A DNA stretch of 64,000 nt from Acidobacteriota bacterium. GTDB taxonomy: Bacteria > Acidobacteriota > Blastocatellia > UBA7656. Position 1 is the stretch's first letter. Each line of letters opens with the position of its first letter. Shown piece after piece: positions 1 to 8,462 of this stretch. The position numbers and the translations under genes are program-made. Location: NCBI GenBank assembly GCA_040754075.1, contig JBFMDH010000006.1, forward strand, positions 1 to 64,000, read 5' to 3'. The notes under the pieces are model-generated. The model was not told the origin of the DNA, did not search any database, and saw only the letters and a program-made list of their open reading frames with translations.

Positions 1-323
1 CTCATCATCTCCAAAGTTTCGATTTGTGGAAAATGAGATACTACGGAGTCAACCGCGCTTTGGCTATGCTCAAGCGCGGTTATTATTCTATTGGCGGGTC
101 TTAGCATTTATGACCACGCCTCAATTAGGTCTTTGACCGAACCACAAGCAAACCAGACTCAGAACTTTCAATCTGGGGCAATCCTCTGAGGATAAAAATT
201 ACAAAGGCTTATTGTTGGGCACACAAAGTACCCTAGCCTTTGAGATAATTTGCAAATTTTGGCGATGTCCGGCGGTTCGGCTGAGGATCAATGGATTGGT
301 CAGCGAAAGAAAGGAGTAAAATA
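1..323. other. Intergenic region at left edge with terminator-like hairpin
   Basis: No gene is visible here. A perfect 10-bp stem (AACCGCGCTT at 51-60, AAGCGCGGTT at 72-81) with an 11-nt loop is followed by an AT-rich run (TATTATTCTATT). It looks like an intrinsic terminator of a gene lying off the left edge. The remainder up to the Shine-Dalgarno at 311 holds only short AT-rich stretches and no convincing promoter. Confidence 0.5.
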
Positions 324-1016
324 ATGGCTACACGTTATTCTGATTATGAGCGTGGGCGCTTTGGTCGCAGCTACGCGGAGGAAGAAGACCAGAACTATAG
401 GCGGAGATTGCGTGATGAGGATGGACGTTCATCACCTGAACGTGGATTGTTTAATCGCGCGACGGATGAGGTACGTTCATGGTTGGGCGATGAGCAGGCG
501 GAACGGCGCAGACGATGGGACGAACGCGCCTCGTCACAATACCCTTATGACATTTACAATTGGCGTGTCGTTGATTTGATGACCGGCAATCCGGCGGTTG
601 TACATCCCAAGGATTCCATTCAACAGGCAGCACAGGTAATGCAAAAATGCGATTGTGGCGCATTGCCGGTGATTGATAACAGGGGACGTTTGATTGGCAT
701 GATTACGGATCGTGACATCACCATGCGGCTGGTGGCGCGTGGGATGAACCCAAGGCAAACCTCTGTTGAAGATTGTATGACCGATGAAGCGTTTGCCTGT
801 CATGCCAATGACTCGCTTGAAGGCTGTTTGCATACCATGTCTCAGCATCAGGTCAGGCGCATTCCAGTTGTGGATGACCGTGACCGGCTCATCGGGATTG
901 TCAGTCAGAGTGATATAGTCCAACACGCTGGGAATTATCCGGGACAGGGCGAACGTCGGGCTATCGCCGATGTGCTTTGCGCGATTTCCGAACCAACACG
1001 CGCTTCTTATCGCTGA
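324..1016 (+). CDS. CBS-domain pair protein with arginine-rich N-terminus
   Basis: 230-residue soluble protein. Two CBS domains are visible, about residues 82-140 (VVDLMTGNPAVVHP, then GMITDRDI) and 148-205 (VEDCMTDE, then GIVSQSDIV). A CBS pair of this kind normally binds adenosine nucleotides and acts as an energy or redox sensor. The first 75 residues are charged and arginine-rich and contain SWLGDEQAERRRR, resembling the SWFGD segment of stress-associated proteins, so a stress role is plausible but inferred. The start is set at 324 because AAGGAG lies at 311-316; an upstream in-frame ATG at 291 has no ribosome site. It appears monocistronic, with a long hairpin behind it. Confidence 0.85.
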   Translation: MATRYSDYERGRFGRSYAEEEDQNYRRRLRDEDGRSSPERGLFNRATDEVRSWLGDEQAERRRRWDERASSQYPYDIYNWRVVDLMTGNPAVVHPKDSIQQAAQVMQKCDCGALPVIDNRGRLIGMITDRDITMRLVARGMNPRQTSVEDCMTDEAFACHANDSLEGCLHTMSQHQVRRIPVVDDRDRLIGIVSQSDIVQHAGNYPGQGERRAIADVLCAISEPTRASYR

Positions 1017-1049
1017 AACTTATACGCTCGGCAAGCGCGGATAGATAAA

Positions 1050-1100
1050 CCCATTGATTTGTACCTGGCTTTGCCTGAAAGCCAGGTACAAATCAATGGG
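1050..1100. terminator. Perfect 23-bp stem hairpin
   Basis: Bases 1050-1072 are exactly complementary to 1078-1100, leaving a 5-nt loop (GCCTG). The stem runs from CCCATTGATTT to GGCTTT. It lies 34 nt behind the CBS gene. No U-tract follows, so it may be a Rho-independent terminator of unusual form, an mRNA-stabilising hairpin or a miniature repeat. The symmetry is certain; the function is inferred. Confidence 0.6.
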
Positions 1101-1457
1101 CTTTGAAAATTACTTTGGAAGCGCCTCAGGGTTATTCAGTATTCATCAAAAGAATTTCGGTTTCCATCAAAGACAAAGGTTATCCGCGGATAACCGGTTG
1201 CCGTTGGTTTGCAGCCTCATCACCTTGATGGCGACCACTGCCTGACCCTGAGAAGCGCCCGACTCAAACAGTCTCACCACTCCTCAAGCTATCATTCAAC
1301 GCGACCTTGAACGCCCCCCACGAGAGTTCTCCAAGCCGCTTTGTGTTTCAAATTTTGAAGTTGTGCATTTTCGCATTAGAGAATTGCAGTTTGTTGCCAA
1401 TCACATTCATAAACCGCTTTGAGCAAGGGCGAGTTTCAGCTCATAAAGTCTCTCACA
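1101..1457. other. Gene-free stretch with 18-bp palindrome
   Basis: No supported gene lies between the hairpin and the aldolase promoter; short open frames here lack ribosome sites and family signals. The one ordered element is the perfect palindrome GGTTATCCGCGGATAACC at 1178-1195, which has the look of an operator for a dimeric regulator. Confidence 0.5.
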
Positions 1458-1486
1458 TTGCGTTGCCCTATTGCCGCCCGTATAAT
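1458..1486 (+). promoter_or_regulatory. Sigma-70-type promoter for the aldolase gene
   Basis: TTGCGT (1458-1463), a 17-bp spacer and a perfect TATAAT (1481-1486). Predicted start of transcription is near 1493, giving a leader of about 30 nt before the ATG at 1524. Confidence 0.7.
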
Positions 1487-1523
1487 CCAGATATATTTTG
1501 GTTGCTGAAAGGTCGGACGCTTC

Positions 1524-2423
1524 ATGTTACAACTCACAGGAATTATGCCCCCGCTGGCAACGCCTTTTGACGGGGCGGGCAATCTCGATTTAGCCAGTCT
1601 CGCCAAAAATGTTTCGCGTTATAACGAAACCGGGCTTGCCGGTTATCTCGCTTTAGGTTCAAACGGCGAAGCCGTTCATCTCTCCTCAAAAGAACGCCGC
1701 GAGGTCATCGCTACCGTAAAACGCGCCGCCACCGCGCATCACACTATCCTTGCAGGCATCAACGAATTTTCAACCCGCGCTGCTTTGGAAGCCATTCACG
1801 CCGCTCAGGACGCGGGCGCGGATGCGGCGCTGGTGGTGACGCCCTATTTTTACAAAGGCGCGATGACCCAACCGGTGCTGGCGAATTTTTTCACTTCGGT
1901 TGCCGACGCCTCGCCGCTTCCGGTGTTGATTTATAACGTGCCGCAAAATACCGGTGTGGTTATTGAAGCCAAAACCATTGCCTCGCTTACCGCACATCAA
2001 AACATCATCGGTTTGAAAGACAGTTCAGGCAATATGATGGCGATGATTGAAACTCTGCGTCTGGTGCCTGATGATTTCGCGGTCTTTGTCGGCAATGGCA
2101 GTATTCTCTATCCGGCGCTGGCAATGGGCGCAAAGGGCGCAGTGCTGGCGGTCGCGAACATTGCCCCGCAAGCCTGCGTAGATTTGTTTTTAGCCGTCGA
2201 GGCGGGAAATCATGAGCGCGCCAGAGAATTACAAAAACGCCTCGCGCCGGTTTCGCAAATCGTCACCGCAGGACTCGGGGTTGCAGGACTCAAAACCGCG
2301 CTGCAAATTTTGGGCTATCACGGCGGACTGCCTTGCGCGCCGCTTCTTGCGGTGAGCGAAACCGAAAGCCATAAGCTAAAATCAATCTTGCGGGAATCAG
2401 GGTTGTTCCCTGGTCTGGAATAA
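1524..2423 (+). CDS. DapA-family aldolase, closest in motifs to 4-hydroxy-2-oxoglutarate aldolase
   Basis: 299-residue (beta/alpha)8-barrel class I aldolase/lyase of the dihydrodipicolinate synthase family. The Schiff-base lysine is K165 in GLKDSSG and the proton-relay tyrosine is Y137 in LIYNVP; GSNGEAVHLSSKER is the pyruvate-binding turn. The stretches around VVTPYFYKGAM, VADASPLPVLIYNVPQNTG and the ending GLKTALQILGYHGG resemble animal HOGA1 more than classical DapA. A hydroxyproline- or sugar-acid-type aldolase is therefore as likely as lysine biosynthesis. No lysine genes are adjacent. A weak AAAGG precedes the ATG. The family is secure; the substrate is not. Confidence 0.85.
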   Translation: MLQLTGIMPPLATPFDGAGNLDLASLAKNVSRYNETGLAGYLALGSNGEAVHLSSKERREVIATVKRAATAHHTILAGINEFSTRAALEAIHAAQDAGADAALVVTPYFYKGAMTQPVLANFFTSVADASPLPVLIYNVPQNTGVVIEAKTIASLTAHQNIIGLKDSSGNMMAMIETLRLVPDDFAVFVGNGSILYPALAMGAKGAVLAVANIAPQACVDLFLAVEAGNHERARELQKRLAPVSQIVTAGLGVAGLKTALQILGYHGGLPCAPLLAVSETESHKLKSILRESGLFPGLE

Positions 2424-2654
2424 ATTGAAGAAGAAAGAAATTAAAAAGTTCTAGATACGCTGATTTTGAAATGAATGTTGATGATGCTGCGACCTTTGCG
2501 AAACCTTCTGTGGTTCCTCTCGCAGAGCACATCAAAGTAAGCGCAGAGGACGATGAGAAATATAAAGATGTGAAAAAACAAACACAACATTTAATCAAAT
2601 TCAGGTTGAGAAAAAGTCGTAAACCCGGCACACACTAAAACAAAAGGATTTTTA

Positions 2655-4370
2655 ATGGACGCTTTGAAAAATGACCCCGATTGTAAAAATCTCGAATCTG
2701 CTGCTAACCGACAACAGGATGCCTTGCGCTTTACGGAAATTCCACGCACCTCAAAACTCTTTAAAGATTTTTTGTATGACTATGAAAAAGTTTCAGAGTT
2801 TTACACAGATTTTGGCAGAGAAATTTCGCCGCTCGCCGAACACGCGCGGCGGGTCGGCAAACTCGATTATGACCGCGCTCGTTTAGCCGATGCCCTGACT
2901 CGCATCAACAAACTGGCAGGCTCATCGGAACTGACCTTCAAACACATTGAAATGCTTCGCAATCCCGACTCGGTTGCCATCATCACGGGGCAACAGGCGG
3001 GGCTTTTCACCGGGCCGCTTTACACCATTCACAAAGCCTTGACGGTCGTCAAACTCGCAGCCTGTTTGCGCGAACAGGGTGTCGAGGCGGTGCCGGTTTT
3101 CTGGATTGCCAGCGAAGACCATGATTTTGAAGAGGTGAAATGGGCGCGCACCATTGATACCGAGGGGCATTTGCAAACCATTCAGTACGAACCCGAAAAT
3201 CTGCCGCACGAAATCCCGGTTGGCAAAATCACCCTCGACGCCAACATCAATAAAAGCATTGATGAATTTTTATCTTTTCTGCCGCCCTCGGAATTTTTGC
3301 CGGAAATCGAACAGATGCTCAGAGAAAGTTACGCGGAAGGCACAGGTTTTGCCGTCGCTTTTTCAAAGCTGATGGCGCACCTCTTTAAAGAATATGGCGT
3401 CGTTTTGCTCGACCCGGCTGATGAAGGATTGAAACAAATCGCAGCGCCGCTTTATGCCAAAGCCATTGAAAAAACTTCGGAGATTGCCCACGCGCTTGTA
3501 GAACGCAGCCACGCGCTCGTCGCCGCAGGCTATCATGCACAAGTCAATGTTTCCGAAGAGATGGTTCCGCTGTTCATCCTCGATGACGGTCGTCGCGTCG
3601 CCATGTCTCATCACGATGGGCGTTTTTATGTGAAGGGTTCGGAAAAATCTTTCGCTCAGGATGAACTGGCGCAACTTGCCGCGCATTGCCCGAATTGTTT
3701 CAGCCCGAATGTGACCCTTAGACCCATTGTGCAGGATTATCTGTTGCCGACCGCTGCATACATCGGCGGACCCGCCGAGCTTGCTTACTTCGCGCAACTG
3801 CGCGCGGTTTACGAAGTGCTGGAAAGACCGCTGCCGTGTGTGTTGCCGCGCGCCAGTTTCACCATCATCGAAGGTCGTCACCACAAAACGATGGAGAAAT
3901 ACAACCTGCATCTGAGCGATTTTTTCGAGAGCCTGCACGTAGCCATCACCAAGGTCGTTGAAAACAGCCTGGATCGCAGCACCACGCAACTTTTTGAAGA
4001 GACCGAAAAACTCTGCAATGAGCAGTTGAATAAACTCGAAGTTGCGCTTGCCAAAGCCGATGCCTCGCTTGCTGATTCGTTGAAAAAATCGCGGGAAAAA
4101 ATTCTCTATCAAATCGAACATCTCAGAACGCGCTTCATTCACGCGAGCGCGCGTCGCGAGGAAACCACTTTCCGTCAGGTCGAACGCGCTTACACAACCC
4201 TGATGCCGAATAAAAATTACCAGGAGCGCGAGTTGAATATTTTTTATCTGCTGGCGCGATACGGACACAGTTTGATTGATGATTTATACAAAGCCGCCGA
4301 TATTGGTTTTTCCAATCACCGGTTGCTGCACATCGGCGGCGTCGCCTCTCAAGTGGTCAACGCAAAGTAA
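2655..4370 (+). CDS. bshC: Bacillithiol biosynthesis cysteine-adding enzyme BshC
   Basis: 571 residues, slightly longer than the roughly 540 of Bacillus. It carries the BshC signature ITGQQAGLFTGPLYTIHKA followed by VPVFWIASEDHDFEE. BshC is the last enzyme of bacillithiol synthesis, adding cysteine to glucosaminyl-malate in the cytosol. The C-terminal third (about residues 430-540) is rich in Glu, Lys and Leu and should form the coiled coil typical of this family. AAGGA lies 6 nt before the ATG. bshA and bshB are not in this window, so the gene stands alone here. The 230-nt gap upstream shows only a degenerate piece of the CTCTGCG-type repeat around 2490-2550. Confidence 0.92.
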   Translation: MDALKNDPDCKNLESAANRQQDALRFTEIPRTSKLFKDFLYDYEKVSEFYTDFGREISPLAEHARRVGKLDYDRARLADALTRINKLAGSSELTFKHIEMLRNPDSVAIITGQQAGLFTGPLYTIHKALTVVKLAACLREQGVEAVPVFWIASEDHDFEEVKWARTIDTEGHLQTIQYEPENLPHEIPVGKITLDANINKSIDEFLSFLPPSEFLPEIEQMLRESYAEGTGFAVAFSKLMAHLFKEYGVVLLDPADEGLKQIAAPLYAKAIEKTSEIAHALVERSHALVAAGYHAQVNVSEEMVPLFILDDGRRVAMSHHDGRFYVKGSEKSFAQDELAQLAAHCPNCFSPNVTLRPIVQDYLLPTAAYIGGPAELAYFAQLRAVYEVLERPLPCVLPRASFTIIEGRHHKTMEKYNLHLSDFFESLHVAITKVVENSLDRSTTQLFEETEKLCNEQLNKLEVALAKADASLADSLKKSREKILYQIEHLRTRFIHASARREETTFRQVERAYTTLMPNKNYQERELNIFYLLARYGHSLIDDLYKAADIGFSNHRLLHIGGVASQVVNAK

Positions 4371-4469
4371 TCCATAGCCCAAACCTGAGCGCGGGCATTT
4401 TCGGATTTACCGGTTGCCTCTTGTTTGGTGGGCGGGCTATTAACCAAGCCTCTCGATTAAGGAAACTTC

Positions 4470-5321
4470 ATGAAACGACTCTCTTTGCTTCTCATTCTCA
4501 CTATCGCTTTAACAACTGTGGCTTTCGCGCAAAAAAAGAGCGCCGGCGCAAAACCTGTGAAAGCCGCGACCACCGGCGGACAAGCGCAATTTAAAAAGCT
4601 CGAAGAAGATTGGGTGAAAGCGATGATTGAGCGCGATGTGAAGGCGTTGAATTTAATTCTTGCCGATGACTATTTCATCATTGACCCGGATGGCAAAACC
4701 ACAGACAAAGCCGGAACCCTTGAAGATATAAAATCCGGCGCGTTCAAATTTGAATCTATCGAGTTCAGCGAATTTAAGGTGCGCGTCTATGGCACCACTG
4801 CTGTGGTCAATGGCGGCGAAGTCGTCAAGGGCAGTTATAACGGGCAAAGCATCACCGGCGCATATCGCTTCACGGATGTGTTTGCCAGACGCAACGGACG
4901 CTGGCTCGCCGTGAGTTCGCAACTGACCGCATCAAATGAAGTCGGATTGGTAAAAGTTAAAAAATCGGATGGCACGACGGAAATCACTACACCATCGGGA
5001 CTCAAATATATCGACCTGGTCGAAGGCAACGGCGCGAGTCCGCGCCTCGGACAAACCGTCACCGTGCATTACACAGGGACGCTTGAAGACGGCAAAAAAT
5101 TCGACAGTTCGGTTGACCGTGGACAACCGTTTAACACACCCATCGGCGTCGGTCGCGTGATTAAAGGTTGGGACGAGGGCGTGATGAGTATGAAGGTCGG
5201 CGGCAAACGTCGACTCATCATCCCCGCCTATCTCGGTTACGGCGCGCGTGGCGCAGGCAACGGGGTGATTCCGCCAAACGCCACGTTGATTTTCGAGATT
5301 GAATTGCTCGGCGTGAAATAA
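4470..5321 (+). CDS. Exported NTF2-like (DUF4440) domain fused to FKBP peptidyl-prolyl isomerase
   Basis: 283 residues with a Sec signal peptide (residues 1-20, cut after AFA). Residues 38-155 form an NTF2-like/DUF4440 fold (LEEDWVKAMIERDV, then GRWLAVSSQLT). Residues 176-283 form an FKBP domain with the usual active-site set VHYTGTLEDGKKFDSS, VIKGWDEGV, GYGARG and the closing FEIELLGVK. The protein probably works as a periplasmic proline isomerase/chaperone. The NTF2-like part is closely matched by the next gene, suggesting tandem duplication followed by domain gain or loss. The FKBP fold is certain; the role of the N-domain is unknown. Confidence 0.88.
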   Translation: MKRLSLLLILTIALTTVAFAQKKSAGAKPVKAATTGGQAQFKKLEEDWVKAMIERDVKALNLILADDYFIIDPDGKTTDKAGTLEDIKSGAFKFESIEFSEFKVRVYGTTAVVNGGEVVKGSYNGQSITGAYRFTDVFARRNGRWLAVSSQLTASNEVGLVKVKKSDGTTEITTPSGLKYIDLVEGNGASPRLGQTVTVHYTGTLEDGKKFDSSVDRGQPFNTPIGVGRVIKGWDEGVMSMKVGGKRRLIIPAYLGYGARGAGNGVIPPNATLIFEIELLGVK

Positions 5322-5327
5322 TCATGT

Positions 5328-5367
5328 TTTGTCAGTACCGCCCACGTTAGCCTGCGGTACTGACAAA
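5328..5367. terminator. 14-bp perfect hairpin between the NTF2-like genes
   Basis: TTTGTCAGTACCGC (5328-5341) pairs exactly with 5354-5367 around a 12-nt loop. It begins 7 nt after the stop codon of the FKBP gene. No U-tract follows on the plus strand. It may terminate or attenuate read-through into the paralogue. Confidence 0.5.
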
Positions 5368-5409
5368 CCCGCCATCACCATCTATTCTTTACTTTGAGGA
5401 TTAACCAAT

Positions 5410-5868
5410 ATGAAACGGACATTGTTAATCATTGCGTTCATCATGTTAGTTGCGAGTTCCGCTTCTGCTCGAATCACAAGCAGACAAACCTCAAACAAGG
5501 TTGAGAAGGAAATCCTGAAACTGGAACAAGCGCGCGTCGATGCGGTGACCAAAGGCGATACGACAAAACTCGAACAGATGTTTTCCGACGATCTGGTTTA
5601 TACACATTCAAACGCCCGCGTCGAATCAAAGGCTGATTTTTTAAACTCAGTGAAAACCGGTTCCATTCGCTATGAATCCATGAACCACAGCGATGTAACG
5701 GTGAACGTTTATGGCAATACGGCAGTGATGCGCGGCACGAGCGATATTCGGGTCGTCAATGCCGGACAATCCATTGCCTTAAAAATCCGCTTCACCACTG
5801 TCTATGTGAAAAAAGACGGACGCTGGCAGATGGTCGCCTGGCAATCGACGCGCTTGCCGCAATCATAA
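5410..5868 (+). CDS. Exported NTF2-like/DUF4440 protein
   Basis: 152 residues with a signal peptide (residues 1-20, ending SSASA) and one NTF2-like domain. It aligns with the N-domain of the preceding gene: KLEQARVDAVTKGD matches KLEEDWVKAMIERD, VNVYGNTAVMRG matches VRVYGTTAVVNG, and KKDGRWQMVAWQST matches RRNGRWLAVSSQLT. Such proteins are usually small-molecule binding or enzyme-like, but no catalytic residue can be named. TGAGGA precedes the ATG. Confidence 0.82.
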   Translation: MKRTLLIIAFIMLVASSASARITSRQTSNKVEKEILKLEQARVDAVTKGDTTKLEQMFSDDLVYTHSNARVESKADFLNSVKTGSIRYESMNHSDVTVNVYGNTAVMRGTSDIRVVNAGQSIALKIRFTTVYVKKDGRWQMVAWQSTRLPQS

Positions 5869-5935
5869 ATTCGGCGTTTGCGCATCCGTGTAACCGGATT
5901 GCAACGCGGTCGCTCAGGCGCTTTAAAAATTTGCC

Positions 5936-6877
5936 ATGCATCAACACGACCACGACGAACATCATCACGCGCACACGCCAGGCAGCAATCGGCGCAGACT
6001 GAGTTTTGTGCTCGCTTTGACGCTCGTCTATATGCTTGCCGAAGCGATTGGCGGGTGGCTCTCGAATTCGCTCGCTTTGCTTTCGGACGCCGGGCACATG
6101 TTTACGGATGTCGCGGCTTTGATGCTTGCATTATTTGCCATGTGGTTTGCTTCGCGCCCGGTGAATGTCAGAAAAACTTATGGCTACTATCGTCTGGAAA
6201 TTCTCGCGGCGCTCGCCAACGGCGTGGCGCTGGTGGTGATTTCCCTGTTGATTTTTTACGAAGCGTTGCAGCGCATTAAACACCCCGAATCGGTCGCGGG
6301 CTTTCAAGCGATGCTGATTGCCATCGGCGGGCTTGGCGTGAATGCCGTAAGCGCCTGGCTTTTGCATTCGGCATCATCGACAAATCTCAATATGCACGGC
6401 GCATTTTTACATGTCATAGGCGACGCGCTCGGTTCCATCGGCGCTATCGTTGCAGGCGTTTTAATCTGGCTGCTTGATTGGAAAATCGCTGACCCGATTA
6501 TCAGCGTGCTGATGTGCCTATTGATTATTTTCAGCGCCTGGCAACTCATCAAAGAGTCGGTCAACATTTTGCTTGAAGGCACCCCGCCGCATATTGATGT
6601 GCGCTCGGTGATTGATACCTTGCACGAAGTTCAAGGCGTCACGGATGTTCACGACCTGCACATCTGGACCATCAGTTCCGGCAAAGACGCGCTCTCGGCG
6701 CACGTTTGCATCGATGCCTCGGCTCAGTACAAAGCCACCCTTGAAGCCTTGCAAAATAAATTGCATTCGGAATTCGGCATCACTCATGCGACGTTGCAAA
6801 TTGAACTCCCGGATGAAGAGGCGGTTTTGAAGCTTTATCAAATCGCCAGCCGTCGAACCCAGGGGTTGCAACCTTGA
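5936..6877 (+). CDS. Cation diffusion facilitator, CzcD/ZitB-type zinc exporter
   Basis: 313-residue inner-membrane transporter. The N-terminus is a histidine-rich metal-binding tail (MHQHDHDEHHHAHT). Six hydrophobic segments follow. The two HxxxD-type zinc sites are D51/H54/D58 on helix 2 (SDAGHMFTD) and H159/D163 on helix 5 (HVIGDALGS). The C-terminal cytosolic domain (about 215-300) has VHDLHIWTISSG, the ferredoxin-like dimer domain of CDF proteins. The likely job is Zn(II)/Co(II) efflux by proton antiport. The next gene begins 31 nt later on the same strand. Confidence 0.92.
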   Translation: MHQHDHDEHHHAHTPGSNRRRLSFVLALTLVYMLAEAIGGWLSNSLALLSDAGHMFTDVAALMLALFAMWFASRPVNVRKTYGYYRLEILAALANGVALVVISLLIFYEALQRIKHPESVAGFQAMLIAIGGLGVNAVSAWLLHSASSTNLNMHGAFLHVIGDALGSIGAIVAGVLIWLLDWKIADPIISVLMCLLIIFSAWQLIKESVNILLEGTPPHIDVRSVIDTLHEVQGVTDVHDLHIWTISSGKDALSAHVCIDASAQYKATLEALQNKLHSEFGITHATLQIELPDEEAVLKLYQIASRRTQGLQP

Positions 6878-6908
6878 AATCAATCTGAAAGACTGAACCG
6901 CAAGGTAA

Positions 6909-8354
6909 ATGGCACAAACACTGACTTCAAGCCAGCAACAAATCACCACCTCGCGGCGCACATTTTCACCCATCGTTTTAGCCATCACACTCACCCTCAT
7001 CGGCGCAGGAAGTTTCTCGCTCTACCACTGGGCGCGAGATTTACACCGCTTCATTCAAGGTATATCGGGTTACACGGCGCTGTTCATCGGGCAACTGGCG
7101 ATTTATTTGCTTGCCTGTTTTTTCGCCACGCGAAAACTCACACCGACAACCCGCAACCTGAATTTGTTACTCGCCAGCATCGTGTTGATTTTCGCGGCGA
7201 TGTTTCGTTTCGACCTGGTCGCGCAAAAACCTTATCTCTCGACCGACGTTTATCGCTATGTCTGGGATGGACGAGTGCAAGCCGCAGGTATCAATCCTTA
7301 TCTTTACGCGCCATCTGCGCCGGAACTCGCTGCCTTGCGCGACGATAAAATTTACCCCTTTATCAATCGCAGCGATTTTGTGCGCACGCCGTATCCGCCC
7401 GTCGCTCAAATGATTTTTTTTGCGGCTTATAAAATCGAGGCGTCAAACGTTACGGGGTTTAAAACCCTGATGGCGATTTTCGATTTGCTGGCAATTTTAG
7501 CTTTAATGTTGACGCTGATGCGCGCCAAGCTTTCGCCGGTACTGGCAATCATTTTTGCGTGGCATCCGTTGTTGATTTATGAAGGCGCTCACACCGGGCA
7601 TATTGATTCGGGTTTTATTGTTTTTCTCGCACTGGCAATGCTGGCGTGGAGTTATCAAAAACCCGCGCTCACCGGCATCGCCATCGCGCTTGCCACAATG
7701 GTCAAATTTTATCCGGCGTTACTGTTACCGGCGTTTTTCTATGCGCAATTTTCATCTTCAACGATACCGTTGGCGAAAGCTTCCCTGATAAAAAAACTGA
7801 ACGTCGCGCTATTGAATAAAGCCAACCTGAAAATGCTCACGGCGTTTGTGGTCACGGTTATTCTGGTCTATCTGCCTTATTTGAATGTCGGCGTCAAAGC
7901 TTTCGGTTCGCTATCGAACGAAGCCAGCGAAGAAGGCTTCATCGGCAATGGCTCACGTTATTTTCTACTCGTACTCGTAAGAAAAATCATGCCTTTACCA
8001 ACCGCCATTTTTTTAATCATTGCAGCGGCATTGCTCATTTGGTTAGTAATAAAAATTGCGCTCACCAATAAGCGCGATGTAATGGATGTCGTGCGCGCCG
8101 CAGTGAGTTTAATCGGGCTTTACTTTTTTTTAGTGACGCCGCGTTATGCCTGGTATTATGCGTGGATTTTGCCGTTTCTCTGTTTTGCGCCGCGTGTGAG
8201 TTGGCTATATCTGACCGGCGCGAGTGTGTTACTTTACTGCCTCTGGTTTACGCCGCTTTTCTATCCGGGTGTTCCAATCTGGCTTGGGCTGGCGGTTTAC
8301 GCGCCGACTTTCGGTTTCTGGCTCTGGGAAAAGTGGCAAGCGAAAAACGCTTAA
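6909..8354 (+). CDS. Polytopic glycosyltransferase, GT87/DUF2029-like
   Basis: 481 residues with about eleven hydrophobic spans. Between early helices lies the extracytoplasmic loop STDVYRYVWDGRVQAAGINPY and later RTPYPPVAQMIFF, the pattern of polyprenol-phosphate-mannose-dependent mannosyltransferases (GT-C fold). The acidic residues of STDVYRYVWD are probable catalytic or metal sites. Such enzymes add sugars to lipid carriers or lipoglycans on the outer face of the inner membrane. It follows the zinc exporter by 31 nt, possibly co-transcribed, though no functional link is evident. Confidence 0.75.
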   Translation: MAQTLTSSQQQITTSRRTFSPIVLAITLTLIGAGSFSLYHWARDLHRFIQGISGYTALFIGQLAIYLLACFFATRKLTPTTRNLNLLLASIVLIFAAMFRFDLVAQKPYLSTDVYRYVWDGRVQAAGINPYLYAPSAPELAALRDDKIYPFINRSDFVRTPYPPVAQMIFFAAYKIEASNVTGFKTLMAIFDLLAILALMLTLMRAKLSPVLAIIFAWHPLLIYEGAHTGHIDSGFIVFLALAMLAWSYQKPALTGIAIALATMVKFYPALLLPAFFYAQFSSSTIPLAKASLIKKLNVALLNKANLKMLTAFVVTVILVYLPYLNVGVKAFGSLSNEASEEGFIGNGSRYFLLVLVRKIMPLPTAIFLIIAAALLIWLVIKIALTNKRDVMDVVRAAVSLIGLYFFLVTPRYAWYYAWILPFLCFAPRVSWLYLTGASVLLYCLWFTPLFYPGVPIWLGLAVYAPTFGFWLWEKWQAKNA

Positions 8355-8412
8355 AGGCAATTCGTATCATCAACAGTTCATCAACAATTTTTTTTAACGA
8401 TTCGATAATCAC

Positions 8413-8462
8413 GACTGGCAAGACTCGTCAGGCTGGTAAGACTCGCTGGACTCACAAGACTT
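8413..8462. repeat. Dispersed GACTGGCAAGACTCG-type repeat, copy 1
   Basis: The sequence starts GACTGGCAAGACTCGTCAGG and continues with AAGACTCGCTGGACT, built of imperfect 7-15 nt units. It ends right at the ATG of the MFS gene, where it replaces any visible Shine-Dalgarno. Closely related copies lie at 58732-58763 and 59146-59198 on either side of the four-helix gene. Confidence 0.7.

Noticed and set aside
1307-1570. 87-codon frame overlapping the aldolase start
   Set aside because: It spans the TATAAT promoter and has no homology-like features.
3363-4268. 301-codon reverse-strand frame inside bshC
   Set aside because: bshC has clear family motifs over the same bases; the reverse frame is a by-product of codon bias.
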